The notes beneath the pieces are model-generated. The model saw only the letters and a program-made list of their open reading frames with translations. It was not told where the DNA came from and searched no databases. Positions 1 to 9,898 of a stretch of DNA of 60,000 nt are shown piece by piece (the first letter of the stretch is position 1; each line of letters starts with the position of its first letter). The position numbers were made by a program, and so were the translations under genes. This stretch comes from Gnetum montanum (lineage: Eukaryota > Streptophyta > Gnetopsida > Gnetales > Gnetaceae), in the NCBI GenBank assembly GCA_015680685.1, contig MNCI01008651.1, forward strand, positions 640,047-700,046, read 5' to 3'.

Positions 1-199
1 AACCAAAATTATCAGAACCATAGCCAATAAAATAACATTTCTTGGCTTTAGGATCAAGCTTATCTCTATCATTTGAATCAATATGCACATACGAGACACA
101 CCCAAAAATCTTCAAATGTGAAAGATTTACCTCCTTCCCAGTCCATACCTTCTCTGGTATTTTGAACTCCAATGGAACTGAAGGTGCTCGATTAATGAA
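1..199 (-). mobile_element. Ty1/copia pol fragment (integrase C-terminal side)
   Basis: The minus strand reads without a stop through FINRAPSVPLEF, then HLKIFGC, then KCYFIGYG. These are the landmarks of the copia integrase C-terminal region (NRAPS, HL-x-FGC and FxGY boxes). The fragment is cut by the window edge at its C-terminal side and stops abruptly near 199 at its N-terminal side, where the plus strand changes to unrelated low-complexity sequence (about 215-290, rich in taactactgc-like steps). Only about 66 residues remain, so it is a dead scrap or the edge of an element lying to the left. Confidence 0.8.
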
Positions 200-1460
200 A
201 CTGGAACAAAACCACTAACTGTTGTAACCAGTAACTACTGCTAACTATTGCTCACTGCTGCTAACTGGTCGTGTTGGATCAATCACCACATAACTTAACA
301 ATGGCCTTCCCCTCTGCTACTCTCAAGAAACTCCAAGGCCACATTACTTTTATGGGAGGCCTAGAAAACCTAGAATCATAAAGTCTTTCAATGACACCAA
401 TTGGCCCCCCTATGCAGGTGGCTTCATGGGCTAAAAGAGTGTGGGCGAAAATCGTGGCAATGATGGGGATAACGCCGACCTACGAACCTGACTATGCATA
501 GTTTTGAGCAAATATCAAGCTCTGGGGGATTGTGGAACATTGTGGATGGGACCATATCTTGTCGTAGCTGGTGGGTGACCCAACCCTCTCATATGACGCC
601 TTTTTTACCAACAGGCAAGATAACCGGACGATTTTCCAAGGCATCAAAATTACCCTAACGAAGACAATGATTGCCAGGTATTTGGGGGCCCAAGAAGAGG
701 GCGAAATCATTTTTCCCACTACCCAAGGGTTGTAAGACACTAACATGTTCTTTATTGGGTTGGTGCCATGCACGTAGAGTCGATAGGTGCCCAAGTCCGC
801 TCTACCACATGTTTGGGCTTGGGCTGCTGAGTTGGTTGACCGCTTCTTTGTCCAATCTCGCAATGGGTCCAAGCTCCAGGGCATGCACTTCACATTCTTA
901 AAATGTTTGAAATTGGGAACCAAGGTTAACCTGACTCATTTTTTCTGGCTATCTTGCAACAGCAGAAGAGGGGATGTCATTCTAGGCTTATTTTGGCCCT
1001 TTGGTAGGGGGCGACGAGGGAACGGTCAAGGCTGAATCCATCTGGGCCCTCTGGGCCATCCCGTTCGGGGGTGGGTTTGTCTGGTCCCTCTAGATCCTCC
1101 TGGTCAAGGGCCGATTTAACGCCTACAGTGGTGTATTCCCGGAAGCAGGCTGGCCTTCGAGGGTTGGCTATCTCGAGCGCTATGGCGGTGGCGGATGCTT
1201 TTTCGCGAAAGGAGTCTCTGCATGATGTGTTGTAGGCAGAGGAGCTCCACCATGTGGCAGAGGAGGCGGCAGCCATAGCTCGGGCCGAAGAAAGACAAGG
1301 TTGGGAGGCCAGATGAGAGGAAACCCTCACTTAGGTGCAAGTTGACCTAGAAACTTGCTTCCAAAAGCGGGAGCGGGAGTTGCTTTGGCAACAAAATCTA
1401 ATGGCAGAGGTAGCCTGAGCCCGACTAGCTAACAAGCTCCATGCCTAGGTTTGAGAGGAG

Positions 1461-1865
1461 TTGCTGCAAGAAGAGGCCACTCATAGAGAGCATGAGAGAA
1501 TGGAGCGGATGCAACAGGCTCAGGAGCAGGAAGAGGAAAGGCAAAGACAAAGGCAACTAGACCAGGCACACGAGCAGAGTGTGCAACAGTGGCTTCAGGA
1601 TGGGAAATGCCCGTACGTTGTGCTAGGCATAAACTATGACTACTCGTGGGGGTTGCTCCAGCAACACATCCACCACACGTTCGTGTGTTTCCACCCTGAC
1701 AAGGGGACTTCAGCTAAGGAGCAGAGTCGTTAGGAGGCTACCATGCAAGCAATCCAACATGTAGCTAGTTTCATGGATTATGAACTACATCGTAATACAT
1801 TGGATATCCTCCATGCTCTCAAGCGCCCGCACTACACATGTCATGGGCTACCTGGACATCCGTAG
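1461..1865 (+). pseudogene. LINE-encoded coiled coil plus J-domain-like region (copy 1)
   Basis: The frame from 1461 encodes a charged Glu/Arg/Gln-rich coiled coil (about residues 1-48) followed by a J-domain-like segment: PYVVLGI (helix I position), a hydrophobic/His-rich helix, the motif FHPDKG, then a helix region with QAIQHVASFMD and ELHRNTLDIL. Spacing and order match DnaJ J domains, in which HPD is the Hsp70-stimulating tripeptide. One in-frame TAG at 1731 interrupts the segment just after HPD, and the natural stop is at 1863. In cells a J domain recruits Hsp70; whether this one does so, or serves the element, is unknown. The same segment recurs at 2732-3011 on the minus strand. Confidence 0.65.
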
Positions 1866-2036
1866 TTTCTCTCCTACAGGTTGGGGTACTGTTCCCGTTG
1901 ATTCCTATTGGCCAATTTGGCCTTGTTTTGTGGTGAGGGTCTATGACGTCTAGATGGGGGGGTTTGGGCTCAGCGTTTACCCCCCTCCCCTTGTTTTCTT
2001 GGTGATTTGCCGCTCGAAGTCTTTGTCTCCCACCCC

Positions 2037-2173
2037 NNNNNNNNNNNNNNNNNNNNNNNNNNNNNNNNNNNNNNNNNNNNNNNNNNNNNNNNNNNNNNNN
2101 NNNNNNNNNNNNNNNNNNNNNNNNNNNNNNNNNNNNNNNNNNNNNNNNNNNNNNNNNNNNNNNNNNNNNNNNN
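2037..2173. other. Assembly gap (137 N)
   Basis: A run of N flanked on both sides by C-rich homopolymer, in the 3' UTR of the plus-strand LINE copy. Single N positions at 7680 and 9589 also sit at homopolymers. Confidence 0.99.
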
Positions 2174-2469
2174 CCCCCCCCCCCAACTTGCAGTTTAGTC
2201 CATGTTGGCCACCTCTAGTGGCCCGATTTGTAACTTTAGTTTTTCTTTCTAGTAATTTAATTTAATCCCAAACATTCTCTCAAAAAAAATGAATTGCAAA
2301 AGTAGGCTTGATGTGATATGGATTGGAAGACCAAATGCCAAATTGCTTCTTTCCAATTCAACTTGCTCACGTTTTTGCAATAGTAGATGCTTCAACTTTA
2401 GAATCAAACATGTCTTTGTGCCTTTGTGGTTGTTATGGAAATATTTGAGATTTTGCTTAGCAAATATTG

Positions 2470-2484
2470 GCATTGTACTGATTT
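2470..2484. repeat. Target-site duplication, left copy, of the full-length LINE
   Basis: GCATTGTACTGATTT here matches GCATTGCACTGATTT at 8769-8783 with one mismatch. It directly abuts the T run at 2482-2495 that is the element's A tail on the minus strand, so the last bases may be shared between tail and duplication. Confidence 0.85.
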
Positions 2485-2731
2485 TTTTTTTTTTTGAGGA
2501 AATGTTCGGGATTAAATTACTGAAATTAGAGTACAAGATATTACACAGTGTGGGTCAACGACATTAGCCTAGGCAGGAGGTTTTTAAAACCTCAACCCAT
2601 TTGTGCCCAACCATGTACCATCCATTTATGTCAAAAAACTCTAAACCAAACAAGCCAGGGGGGGCAAACGAAACCCGCAAGGCCTGCTACCGCGTTAAGA
2701 AGGGTGGGGGGGACAGAACACCACAGCCCCA

Positions 2732-3309
2732 CTACGAGCCCGTCGGAAGCCTATGATAAGCGCAGTGTGGACATTCAAGAGCATAGAGAATGTCCAACGT
2801 GTTACGATGGAGCTCCGTGTCCACAAAGGTAGCGACCTGTTGAAGTCCTTGCATGGCCAATTCACGCTGATTTCGATCTTCTGTTGATGTCCCCGCGTCT
2901 GGGTGGAAACGCGCCGAGGTTCGATGGATGTGGCACCGGAGCTCCCCCCACGCGCAATCACAATTGATACCCAAAATGATGTATGACCATTGTCCAGCTC
3001 TAAGCCACTGGCGTGCACTCTACTCGTACACCCAATCTAGTTGTTGTTGTCTTTGTGCCCCCTACTCCTGTTCTCGCTCCTGCTGAGCATGCTCAGCCGC
3101 CTCGCGTTCTCTTCAGGCAATTTCCTCCATGGGCAGTTCGTCTCGCACTTGGGCCCGGATCTCGTCCACCAAACGGGCCAAGCCGCATCCACTAGCAAGG
3201 CTTGCTGCCTAATTATCTCCTGCTCCTTTTCGCGGAAATGGGCTTCCATTTCGGTCCGTGCTTGTTCGAGGGCTTTCTCCCACTGCCTCCCATTCCTGGC
3301 ACTCTGCAT
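2732..3309 (-). pseudogene. LINE 3' module: coiled coil and J-domain-like C-terminus (copy 2)
   Basis: From about 3309 down the minus strand encodes a Glu/Arg/Gln-rich coiled coil (EKALEQARTEMEAHFREKEQ and following). After a frameshift, a J-domain-like segment runs from about 3011 to the stop at 2732-2734: YIILGINCD, HIHRTSARFHPDAG, then AMQGLQQVATFVD and ELHRNTLDIL. It aligns residue by residue with the plus-strand copy at about 1590-1865, including HPD and the ELHRNTLDIL helix. Keeping HPD in two diverged copies argues that this is a real inherited domain rather than a chance frame. The frame is closed by TAG and followed only by about 240 bp of 3' UTR and the A tail. Confidence 0.68.
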
Positions 3310-3499
3310 CGTGTGTTGCAGCTATGACCTCTAGCGTCACTCGCTGCAGCGCCTTGTCATTGCTACCATTGCACCCCGACGTTTCAAGCAACAACACCTC
3401 CGACCCCACTATGGGATTTGGAGGCCTCCGTCCCCAACGGCTATGTCTTCTCCTCGTATATGTTACCGCAAGCTGGGTCCACAGACTCTCCCAGCCAAT

Positions 3500-4190
3500 T
3501 GGAGGGGAAGGGTCAATCAGGGAACCTCCCAGCAAAGGGGCACTCCATGGCCCTAAAGGATGTTGCCCCCCCCCCCTCAGCTACCCCCTCCCACAAGGCT
3601 AGGATAAGCCCAGAGTGGCAACCTCGCTTCTGTTGCTGCAAAGCCGCCAAAAAAAACTTAGGCAAGTTAACCCTAACTCCCAATTTAAGGCATTTGAGGA
3701 AAATGAAGTGGATGCCTTGGAGTTTTGACCCGTTGCCAGATTGGACGAAAAATCTATCCACTAAATCCATCACTCGGGCCCAGATCTAGGGCAAGGAGGA
3801 TCTGATAACTTGTCTACTCTGCGTGCGTGGCACCGGCCCGTTGAAAAAGATTTCAACGTCCTATAGCCTGCATGTGGATGGCAGAATGACTTCGCCATCA
3901 GCCTGGGCCCCCAAACACCTAGCAATCGAGGACTCCGTGATGATGACCTCTGTACCCCTAAAGTAGGTTCGGTACTCATGCCAGTTGGCAAAGAAAGCAT
4001 CGTCTACGAGGTCCGAGTCACCGACCAGCCATTGCAGGGCATCGCTCCAACCGCACTACTCCACCATCTGCCACAACTCCTCTGCTTGGAACGGCGCATA
4101 GTCAAGCTCATACGTCGACGTGACTCCCATCGCTGCCTCAATTTCTTTCCACGCCACTTCGGCTTGGGAAACCACATATGGAGGGGGCAG
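3500..4190 (-). pseudogene. LINE post-RT domain A (conserved, resembles plant transposon-protein domains)
   Basis: This continues in the same frame as the post-RT region, apart from single stops. Landmarks are SQAEVAWKEIEAAMG, TYELDYAPF, DAFFANWHEYRTYFRG, ESSIARCLGAQADGE, then DLVDRFFVQSGNGSKLQG and CLKLGVRVNLPKFFLAAL. The same domain occurs in the plus-strand copy at about 420-1010 and in the twin-primed LINE at about 15530-15990. The pattern of hydrophobic helices around G-x-x-VNLP resembles the domain often annotated only as putative plant transposon protein. That comparison is from memory of the family pattern, not from a search. No enzymatic motif is visible. In-frame TAG codons lie where glutamine or tryptophan would be expected. 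Confidence 0.6.
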
Positions 4191-4196
4191 TCTGTG

Positions 4197-6310
4197 CTAT
4201 TGGAAGATTGTGCAATTTCTCATCTTCCATGCTACCCATAAAAGTAGTGTGGCCCGAGAATCGCCATTGAAGCGCATCGGGGGGGCCACCCACAAAACGC
4301 CACGTGGAGCACATGTAGGCGCACTGGTAAACATAGTGCTACATAGTCTCAGGCACGCCACCGCACACAAGACAGGTGGCATCCAAGACAAGGCCTCATT
4401 TGGATAAGATCGCCCGAACAGGCAACGCATCGTTCTTAATTAACCACAGGAACACTTTAATTTTCTCGGGCAACCGTCCCTTCCAGATCTGCCACCAGCC
4501 TGGTATCGGTGGGTACATGGTTGCCAACAAGCAACGCGGCTCAAGAAACAACCACCCTTGTGCCTACATTTTGCACGTGTGGCCGCAAAGCGTCTACCAG
4601 GGCTTCAAGTCCTGTGCCCCCACCTCCCATCTTTTGTACTTCACATTCATTACCCAAACCCACTGGGTCAGCTCCCCAAGTTGGCTCATGAATTGGAGTA
4701 ACAGGTGCTGATATCCCATTGTCAACTCATCCTCGAATTTGAAAATACCCAGCCCCCCAGTGTTATGGGGGCGAGCAACCCGATCCCAACTCACAAGGTG
4801 GATTTTGCCCCCCCTGCCCCCCGACCAGACAAACCGTTAGATTCGCATGTTGAGTTTGTCGATAATGGCGCTCGGAGGGGTGGCAACCGCGGCCACAAAC
4901 CAGGTTACTGCCGTGAGTATCCCCAACGCCACCACCAATTGCCCCTTCCTAGTCAAGAAACGATTGGCCCAGTGTGCCATCCGTCTTTCAACCTTTTCCA
5001 ACAACGTTCCCCAAGACATACACTGCCCCCACTGGAAAAGTGGGATACCCATGTAGGTATCTTTGACTATTCCAAATGAAATGTTCAGGACTTGTACCAC
5101 TCAGTTCTTTATCTGTGTCCACATTGATAAAATGAGCCGTTGACTTAGCCCTATTAATCTCCAATCCTAGCTCGTCCGCCAACCGTGAAAGTGCCACATT
5201 GATGCACCGTGCTTGTGGGACCCCTACACAGCTAAGCAACATTGTGTCATCCATGTAATGCTCAGCCCGACATTCAAGCTCTGCAATTTCTAGATCGTCG
5301 ACCCTTGCCACCCTACAATAATGTTGCATCAAATCCATAGCAATAATGAATAGTAGGGGTGACAGGGGGTCTCCCTGCCGCAACCCCCTCCCAGGGGAGG
5401 AGAGACACCACAACCGCCCCCCCCCCCCCCCCCCCCCCCCCCAACCCCCACGTCAAAGGAGAAACCTGTGGACGATTGCATGTGGATGCAAAGTTGGGTA
5501 AAGCCCAAGTCAAAACCTTTCCGCTGCATGATGGTGTTCAGGGCTTCCCAGTTGAGTGTATTGTATGCCTTGATGATGTCGAGCTTGAGACAGAGCCCTA
5601 GGAACCTCGAAACTCGAAGTGAATGAAACACCTCCTGCATGAGAAGTATTTGCTCCTACAAGGTCCAACCTTGTACAAAACCTGTTTGGTTTACTCCCAC
5701 TAGCTTGGGCATTAGCAGTGCTAGCCTACGAACAATCATCTTGGAGAATAACTGGATCAAAATGTTGCAAACCCTGATGGGGCGAAAGTGTTCTGGGTGG
5801 TGTGCCTCCACTTGTTTGGGGATGCACACTATTCGAGAACAATTGAGCTCCCTTCAGACCTGCCTCTTGGCCAACATAAGGTTGAATGCGTCCAAGATGT
5901 TGGGTTCCACTGTATTCATGAAGGTCCTAAAAAATTCGAGGCTCCAACCATCTGGTCCAGGCACCTTTCCTCCCGACATGTCGCTAACTATGGCTAAGAG
6001 TTCCTGCCATGAGAACAAATCTAGCAATCAAGCATTATCCTCCTCGTTTCACACCTACTCAATTTGGACTGATATGGGCTTTGTAGGTCGCTTGGCCCAG
6101 ATCTTCTCCCAATAGTGTGTCAACTCCCTAGCGACGCTTGTGGCTCATCAATTATCCCCCCCTCCATGGTGTGCAAACTATGTGGTTCGCTCCATCCCCG
6201 TGTCTTGGCAACAGCAAAGAAGAAGTTTGTTTGTCTATCCCCCTCCCGAAGCCATCTAATCTGTGATCTCTGTTTCCAGTATGTCTCCTCCTCCAAGTCA
6301 AGGCCCTAAA
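4197..6310 (-). pseudogene. LINE reverse transcriptase and post-RT region
   Basis: The reverse transcriptase core is recognisable in coding order. A pre-RT segment ends near 6230 (RWLREGDRQTNFFF type). Then come LCLKLDIIKAYNTLNWEAL near 5590-5550, [14 protein letters not shown] near 5390 and HYMDD with its YMDD box at 5246-5257, followed by DELGLEINRAKS and the usual post-RT blocks (RPHNTGGLGIFKFEDEL near 4760, a Cys-rich zf-RVT-like stretch near 4390, AWKMRNCTIF near 4210). The enzyme would copy element RNA at a nicked target. The frame is broken, among other places by a 26-bp poly(C) run inside the RT at 5417-5442, which creates an artificial Gly run. Confidence 0.88.
5417..5442. repeat. 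26-bp poly(C) run inside the LINE RT
   Basis: An uninterrupted C run on the plus strand (G in the element's sense strand) between the FSFDV and GLRQGDPL blocks of the RT. No such run is expected in a coding domain, so it is an expansion or an assembly artefact. Confidence 0.9.
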
Positions 6311-6544
6311 GTTGCCGCAGAATGTTCTACTCTTCTTCATGCAGGTCCTCCCCAGTCTCATGTCTGGTCTAGATCTGAGTTAGCTGATCTCGAAGTGTCG
6401 TGCGACCCGTCTTGAAGGAGAATTTGTCCTCCACTGGTTGGGCCTAGATAGCCCACTTCAGCTGAAGCAAGCCACCTTTGAGGAAATTCCTGAGGTCTCC
6501 CTGGCCCTGCCGATAGTCTGCCTAGATGTCCTCAACTAACAGCC

Positions 6545-7277
6545 TCAACCACGGCTTGTACAGCCAAGTTGCCTCAAAACGAAACGATCGCAAGGTCTGG
6601 TACCGTTCAGGCCCAAGTAAACAAACCAAGGATCAGTGGTCCGATGCCAACCATTCCTGCACCGTAACCTGCATGGCCAACCGTAGGAGGAGGTCGAAAC
6701 TGATGCAGATCCAATCAATTCTAGAAAGGACGCGGTCAGGCCCTTTTCGTCTGTTGTTCTAGGTGAACTGGCAATTCTCAATGGGCAGATCCACCAACGA
6801 GTGGACTGCCATGAACTCCTGAATCTCCTGGGCACCAAGAGGGAGAGCTTCACCACTTGACTTTTCCCACAGGTGTGATCTTTGGTTGAAGTCCCCCACA
6901 ATTAATCATGCCCAACAGTCTTGTACCAGCATCACCACGCGCTCCATTTCCTACAACATCTACTCCCACGTCTGCGCCCCATAGAAGTTGGTTAGCCAAA
7001 TCCCCCAAGAGGGGATATGGACTGTCATGGTCCAGTGTGAGGAGTCAACCAACGTCATGTCGTAGAAGGCTAGGATAGCCAAACCCCCTACCTAACCCAC
7101 ATAAGGATGCACATGAACTTTCCAACCGTCCCAAAAGAGATGGTGTGATTCTATTGCCTGTAGCTTGGTCTCTTGGAGGCAAACGATATCGCACTCTTCA
7201 TCACGAACAATGCTTCTCAGGGTATTTCTTTTGTAGGGTGTACCATGTCCCCTACAATTCCAGCTAAAGACCTTCAT
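6545..7277 (-). pseudogene. LINE APE-type endonuclease domain
   Basis: The domain begins MKVFSWNCRGHGTPYKRNTL at 7277. It has the catalytic N-W-N-C-R-G block and then [11 protein letters not shown], whose Glu belongs to the metal site. The C-terminal half is found after frameshifts: a GPDRVLSRID block near 6730 and a SDH triplet (LASDH) near 6640, the histidine motif that closes APE endonucleases. This domain nicks the target DNA to prime reverse transcription. The middle of the domain is broken by stops, so the copy is not functional. Confidence 0.85.
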
Positions 7278-7639
7278 GTATGCTTGGATGAGCAGCGTTG
7301 GTAGACCTCCCGGAGGGTCTTCTACAATCCCAAATCAATATTTCGTTGAGCTTGTTTAGCCCTGGAGTGACTCTCACATGGGCTTCCCGAGTGACTCCCC
7401 CCCCCCTTCCTGCAAAATTGGGCTACATTTTGAGGCCCCAGATGTTGGCTCCAGGAGCTTACGAGACGTGGTGCTCCCCCTAACCACATTGACCCATTCG
7501 CCCAGGGCAGGAGCACTATCCCTAGCATCGTTGGGTCAACTGATGATGGTGAGGCGTGGGGGGTGCTACTGTCAGAGTTATGGATCGGTTGTGGGGAGGT
7601 AGGTGAAGGGTGAAGTGGAGAAAGGCGTGGGAGCGGGGT

Positions 7640-8681
7640 GGGTGGGGGTCTATGATCTTTTCGTGGGTGGGGGGGTCTANTTCGTGGTGGTTGAAGGGGG
7701 TTGGAGGGAGATGACGACTTGTGGAGGGGGCAGTTGAGCTAGTGGCAGGTTCGATCGACCCTTACGTCCTACCATAACCCAGTCCCCACCCTCAACAAGC
7801 TGCCGAACCTGATCCTGCGTCCACGTTGGCCCCACCATCCGAAAGCGACAATCAACTTCCCTATGGCCAGGTTTCCCACAGCTCGCACAACCTCCCCTCT
7901 TGCCCTCTCTGGCCTTTGGTCCTCATTCCATGCCTAGCTCTACCTCCAAGTTTTCAAACTCAACCTGGAGGTGTTCCTCCCCTCCTAGGAGCTCCAACAC
8001 TATTTCCCTAATGAGGTCCTTGGCAAACAAATTCCGCCACACGTAAAAACAGGCAAACCCCATCTGCGCCATCGACTGCGTGACCCTGTCAAAAGCGATA
8101 AACTCCCCAAAATACCCTGCCATCCATTTCAGGAACCCCAAGTTCCACATCTCCCATGGAATCCCGAACACCCTTACCCACACCGTGGCACGAGCAAACA
8201 AGTCCTTCTCATGGTGTGCACCTGGTCGCCAAGGGGTTAAAGCTAGCTCACAAGCACCATAGAACCACGGTCCCCCAAGCAACACTATCCCGATCCTGTT
8301 GGGTCAAGAAAATGAACAAAAGCAACTCCTCGGATAAACTCTGGACCTCAATCTTCCAATTTTCTTGTACCCACTTGCGGATTAACTCCATCCGAGGGCG
8401 AGCTCCCAGGGACACAAAACAACCAATAAGGCTCGGTTGCATAGTTTGCACCCCCTCCATTGATGGTCTACAGACCTGAAGGCGCATTGTGTTGTCGATA
8501 TGGGAGTGTGCCTCAATCTCCCCATTTCGTGCTCAATATTCGTCCCCCCCCCCCCCCCCCGGTGGTCCGGGCCATTCCCATTTTTTGTCAGTTCGCCGCC
8601 ACTCGCGTGTCCCGCATTCAGTCCCAAGTTTGCGTTTCCCACACCTATCGCTCCGCCGTCGGCCATCTTACCTACGTTCAC
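7640..8681 (-). pseudogene. LINE ORF1: Gly-rich N-terminus, DUF4283-like domain, CCHC zinc knuckle
   Basis: The start is taken at the ATG at 8681 or the in-frame ATG at 8666 (MADGGAIG), 90-100 bp inside the element's 5' end. A Gly/Asn-rich N-terminus leads, after a frameshift, into a DUF4283-like domain at 8487-7923: LIGCFVSLGARPRMELIRKW, then ELALTPWRPG, then VWVRVFGIPWEMWN. A clean CX2CX4HX4C knuckle (CASCGKPGHREVDC) lies at 7889-7848, followed by GGDWVMVGRKG. DUF4283 plus a knuckle is the usual RNA-binding ORF1 of plant L1-type LINEs. A poly(C) run near 8549-8562 interrupts the Gly-rich part. Confidence 0.85.
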
Positions 8682-8768
8682 CTGCCGCTCACCTATTGCT
8701 CTACCCCCCTACTCGCCTATTTCTCTGCTCCTCAACTCATCACGTTTTTCATCCTTTCGTGCTCATTC

Positions 8769-8783
8769 GCATTGCACTGATTT
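8769..8783. repeat. Target-site duplication, right copy, of the full-length LINE
   Basis: GCATTGCACTGATTT, paired with 2470-2484 (one mismatch). From 8784 to about 9100 the sequence is AT-rich, with nothing recognisable. Confidence 0.85.
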
Positions 8784-9102
8784 AATCATAGCACTAAGTT
8801 CTGAATATTTCTTTTGTGTAACTTCAATGGTTTAAGTCATATCATTGTTTCGATTTTCAGTTATCCTTCCCATTACCATTGTCGTTCCAAATTGAATATG
8901 TATTCATTGCTGAATTTAAAATTTCAAGATCTGGATTTACCTGCAAGAACAATCTTAAAAATTAATTAATTTTCAGGATTCATGGGTTGATAGGATATCA
9001 TACCTAATTTTCCTGTTTTTGTTTCAACTTATGGTTTGTGTTTAACACTTTTTGATTTCTGTGAACAATCATGCATTAGATAAGGTAAGTTACAGTTTTA
9101 AT

Positions 9103-9418
9103 AAGGATTTTTGCAAGTCTACCAAATGATGTTAATCTAGTTACATTGCTGGATTTAACTAAATCACTATGCTAAAAAAATGTGTGAACAAATGTACAAC
9201 GCAGGCTGGTGCCCGCCATCACCTGAAGACCACATCCACATGCCCATGCCATGCATGCGCACGCGCCATCACTGTAGCAATGCCACCAATCCCTAGATCC
9301 CAAAAGACCAGGAGTTCAAACAAGGATTTTTTGCAAGTCTACCAAATGATGTTAATCTAGTTACATTGCTAGATTTAACCATATCACTATGCTAAAAAAA
9401 TGTGTGAGCAAATGTACA
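9103..9418 (+). repeat. Direct duplication of about 96 bp, offset about 220 bp
   Basis: The segment 9103-9198 (AAGGATTTTTGCAAGTCTAC onward, ending AAATGTACA) recurs at 9322-9418 with a few substitutions. Between them lies a GC-richer spacer of about 120 bp with CATGC-like steps. It has no coding potential that I recognise. Confidence 0.8.
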
Positions 9419-9546
9419 CCATGGGCCCCAAACGACCACGTTTTCCATCCATTAATTTGCCATATTTGCCAAATTTTCACCTGCTCCCCCCAGCATCTCG
9501 AAAGGCAATACCCCTCTCTCCTAGATTCGAGGCCTAGTTAGTCAGC

Positions 9547-9547
<1 letters not shown>

Positions 9548-9588
<41 letters not shown>

Positions 9589-9589
9589 N
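9548..9589. repeat. Poly(C) run of about 41 bp ending in N
   Basis: C homopolymer directly beside a LINE 3' fragment. It is probably an unresolved or expanded homopolymer, because an N closes it. Confidence 0.9.
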
Positions 9590-9898
9590 TTGTCATCAGT
9601 TGTTGCGCCACGGCCCCTTGCCCAATTGCGAGAAGCTGGGCCAGGCCCTCACGGTATTCCATGAGAACATCCCCCATAAATTGGATGTCCTACAACAGTG
9701 CCTCATTTGCATCCCGCCTAGCCTGTTGTCGCATCTCCTCCAACCTACATTGACATCGCATGCCGCCCTCCAACCTCGCCTGCTCAGCCGCAATGTGATA
9801 GGCCTCCATTATTGTTCTGCCACAAGAGCACCCACAAGAAGTCTGCCCCGGCACCACAGCGGAGGACACACCAAAGATGTCGACGTCACCAGATAGAG
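9590..9898 (-). pseudogene. LINE 3'-module coiled-coil fragment
   Basis: The minus strand reads, with a single TAG, through MEAYHIAAEQARLEGG, EEMRQQARRDANEALL and MEYREGLAQLLAIGQ. This aligns with the coiled-coil part of the twin-primed LINE at about 16130-16320 ([14 protein letters not shown] and so on), so it is a scrap of the same family's C-terminal module. It ends at the poly(C) run. No J domain follows it on the sense side. Confidence 0.55.

Larger units (their letters stand above)
301..2289 (+). mobile_element. 5'-truncated LINE copy carrying only the 3' module (domain A, coiled coil, J domain)
   Basis: This plus-strand copy matches the 3' third of the full-length LINE on the opposite strand at 2485-8768. 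Shared landmarks are TYEPDYA near 480, YLGAQEEGEIIFP near 680, DRFFVQSRNGSKLQG near 840, a coiled coil near 1460-1600, a J domain near 1600-1860, and the 3' terminus (TTTAATCCC, AACATT, then an A tail at 2282-2289). No RT or endonuclease lies upstream, as in a 5'-truncated insertion. Similarity is clear from about 400; the exact 5' end is uncertain and I found no matching target-site duplication. Reading frames are broken by several stops and frameshifts, and 137 Ns interrupt the 3' UTR. Confidence 0.75.
2485..8768 (-). mobile_element. Full-length LINE (L1-like, DUF4283 ORF1) with a J-domain 3' module
   Basis: A complete 6.28-kb non-LTR retrotransposon on the minus strand. In coding order it has a short 5' UTR, ORF1 (DUF4283-like plus CCHC), an APE-type endonuclease, a reverse transcriptase with a YMDD box, the post-RT region ending in an AWKMRNCTIF motif, then domain A, a coiled coil and a J domain, a short 3' UTR and an A tail. 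The 15-bp target-site duplication (2470-2484 and 8769-8783) shows that all of this moved as one unit. Frames are broken by stops and shifts, so it is now inactive. Most stops fit C-to-T decay of CAG, CAA or TGG. It lies 195 bp from the plus-strand copy, tail to tail. Confidence 0.88.

Noticed and set aside
2732-3011. J-like segment as a cellular DNAJ processed pseudogene inserted by chance
   Set aside because: It lies inside the 15-bp target-site duplication of the LINE, is followed by the LINE's own 3' end, and recurs at the same place in a second copy.
5313-5640. Glycine-rich proteins read across the poly(C) run
   Set aside because: The glycine runs come only from the homopolymer inside the LINE RT.
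8460-8835. Proline-rich plus-strand frames of about 100 codons
   Set aside because: They are the antisense of the Gly-rich LINE ORF1 N-terminus.
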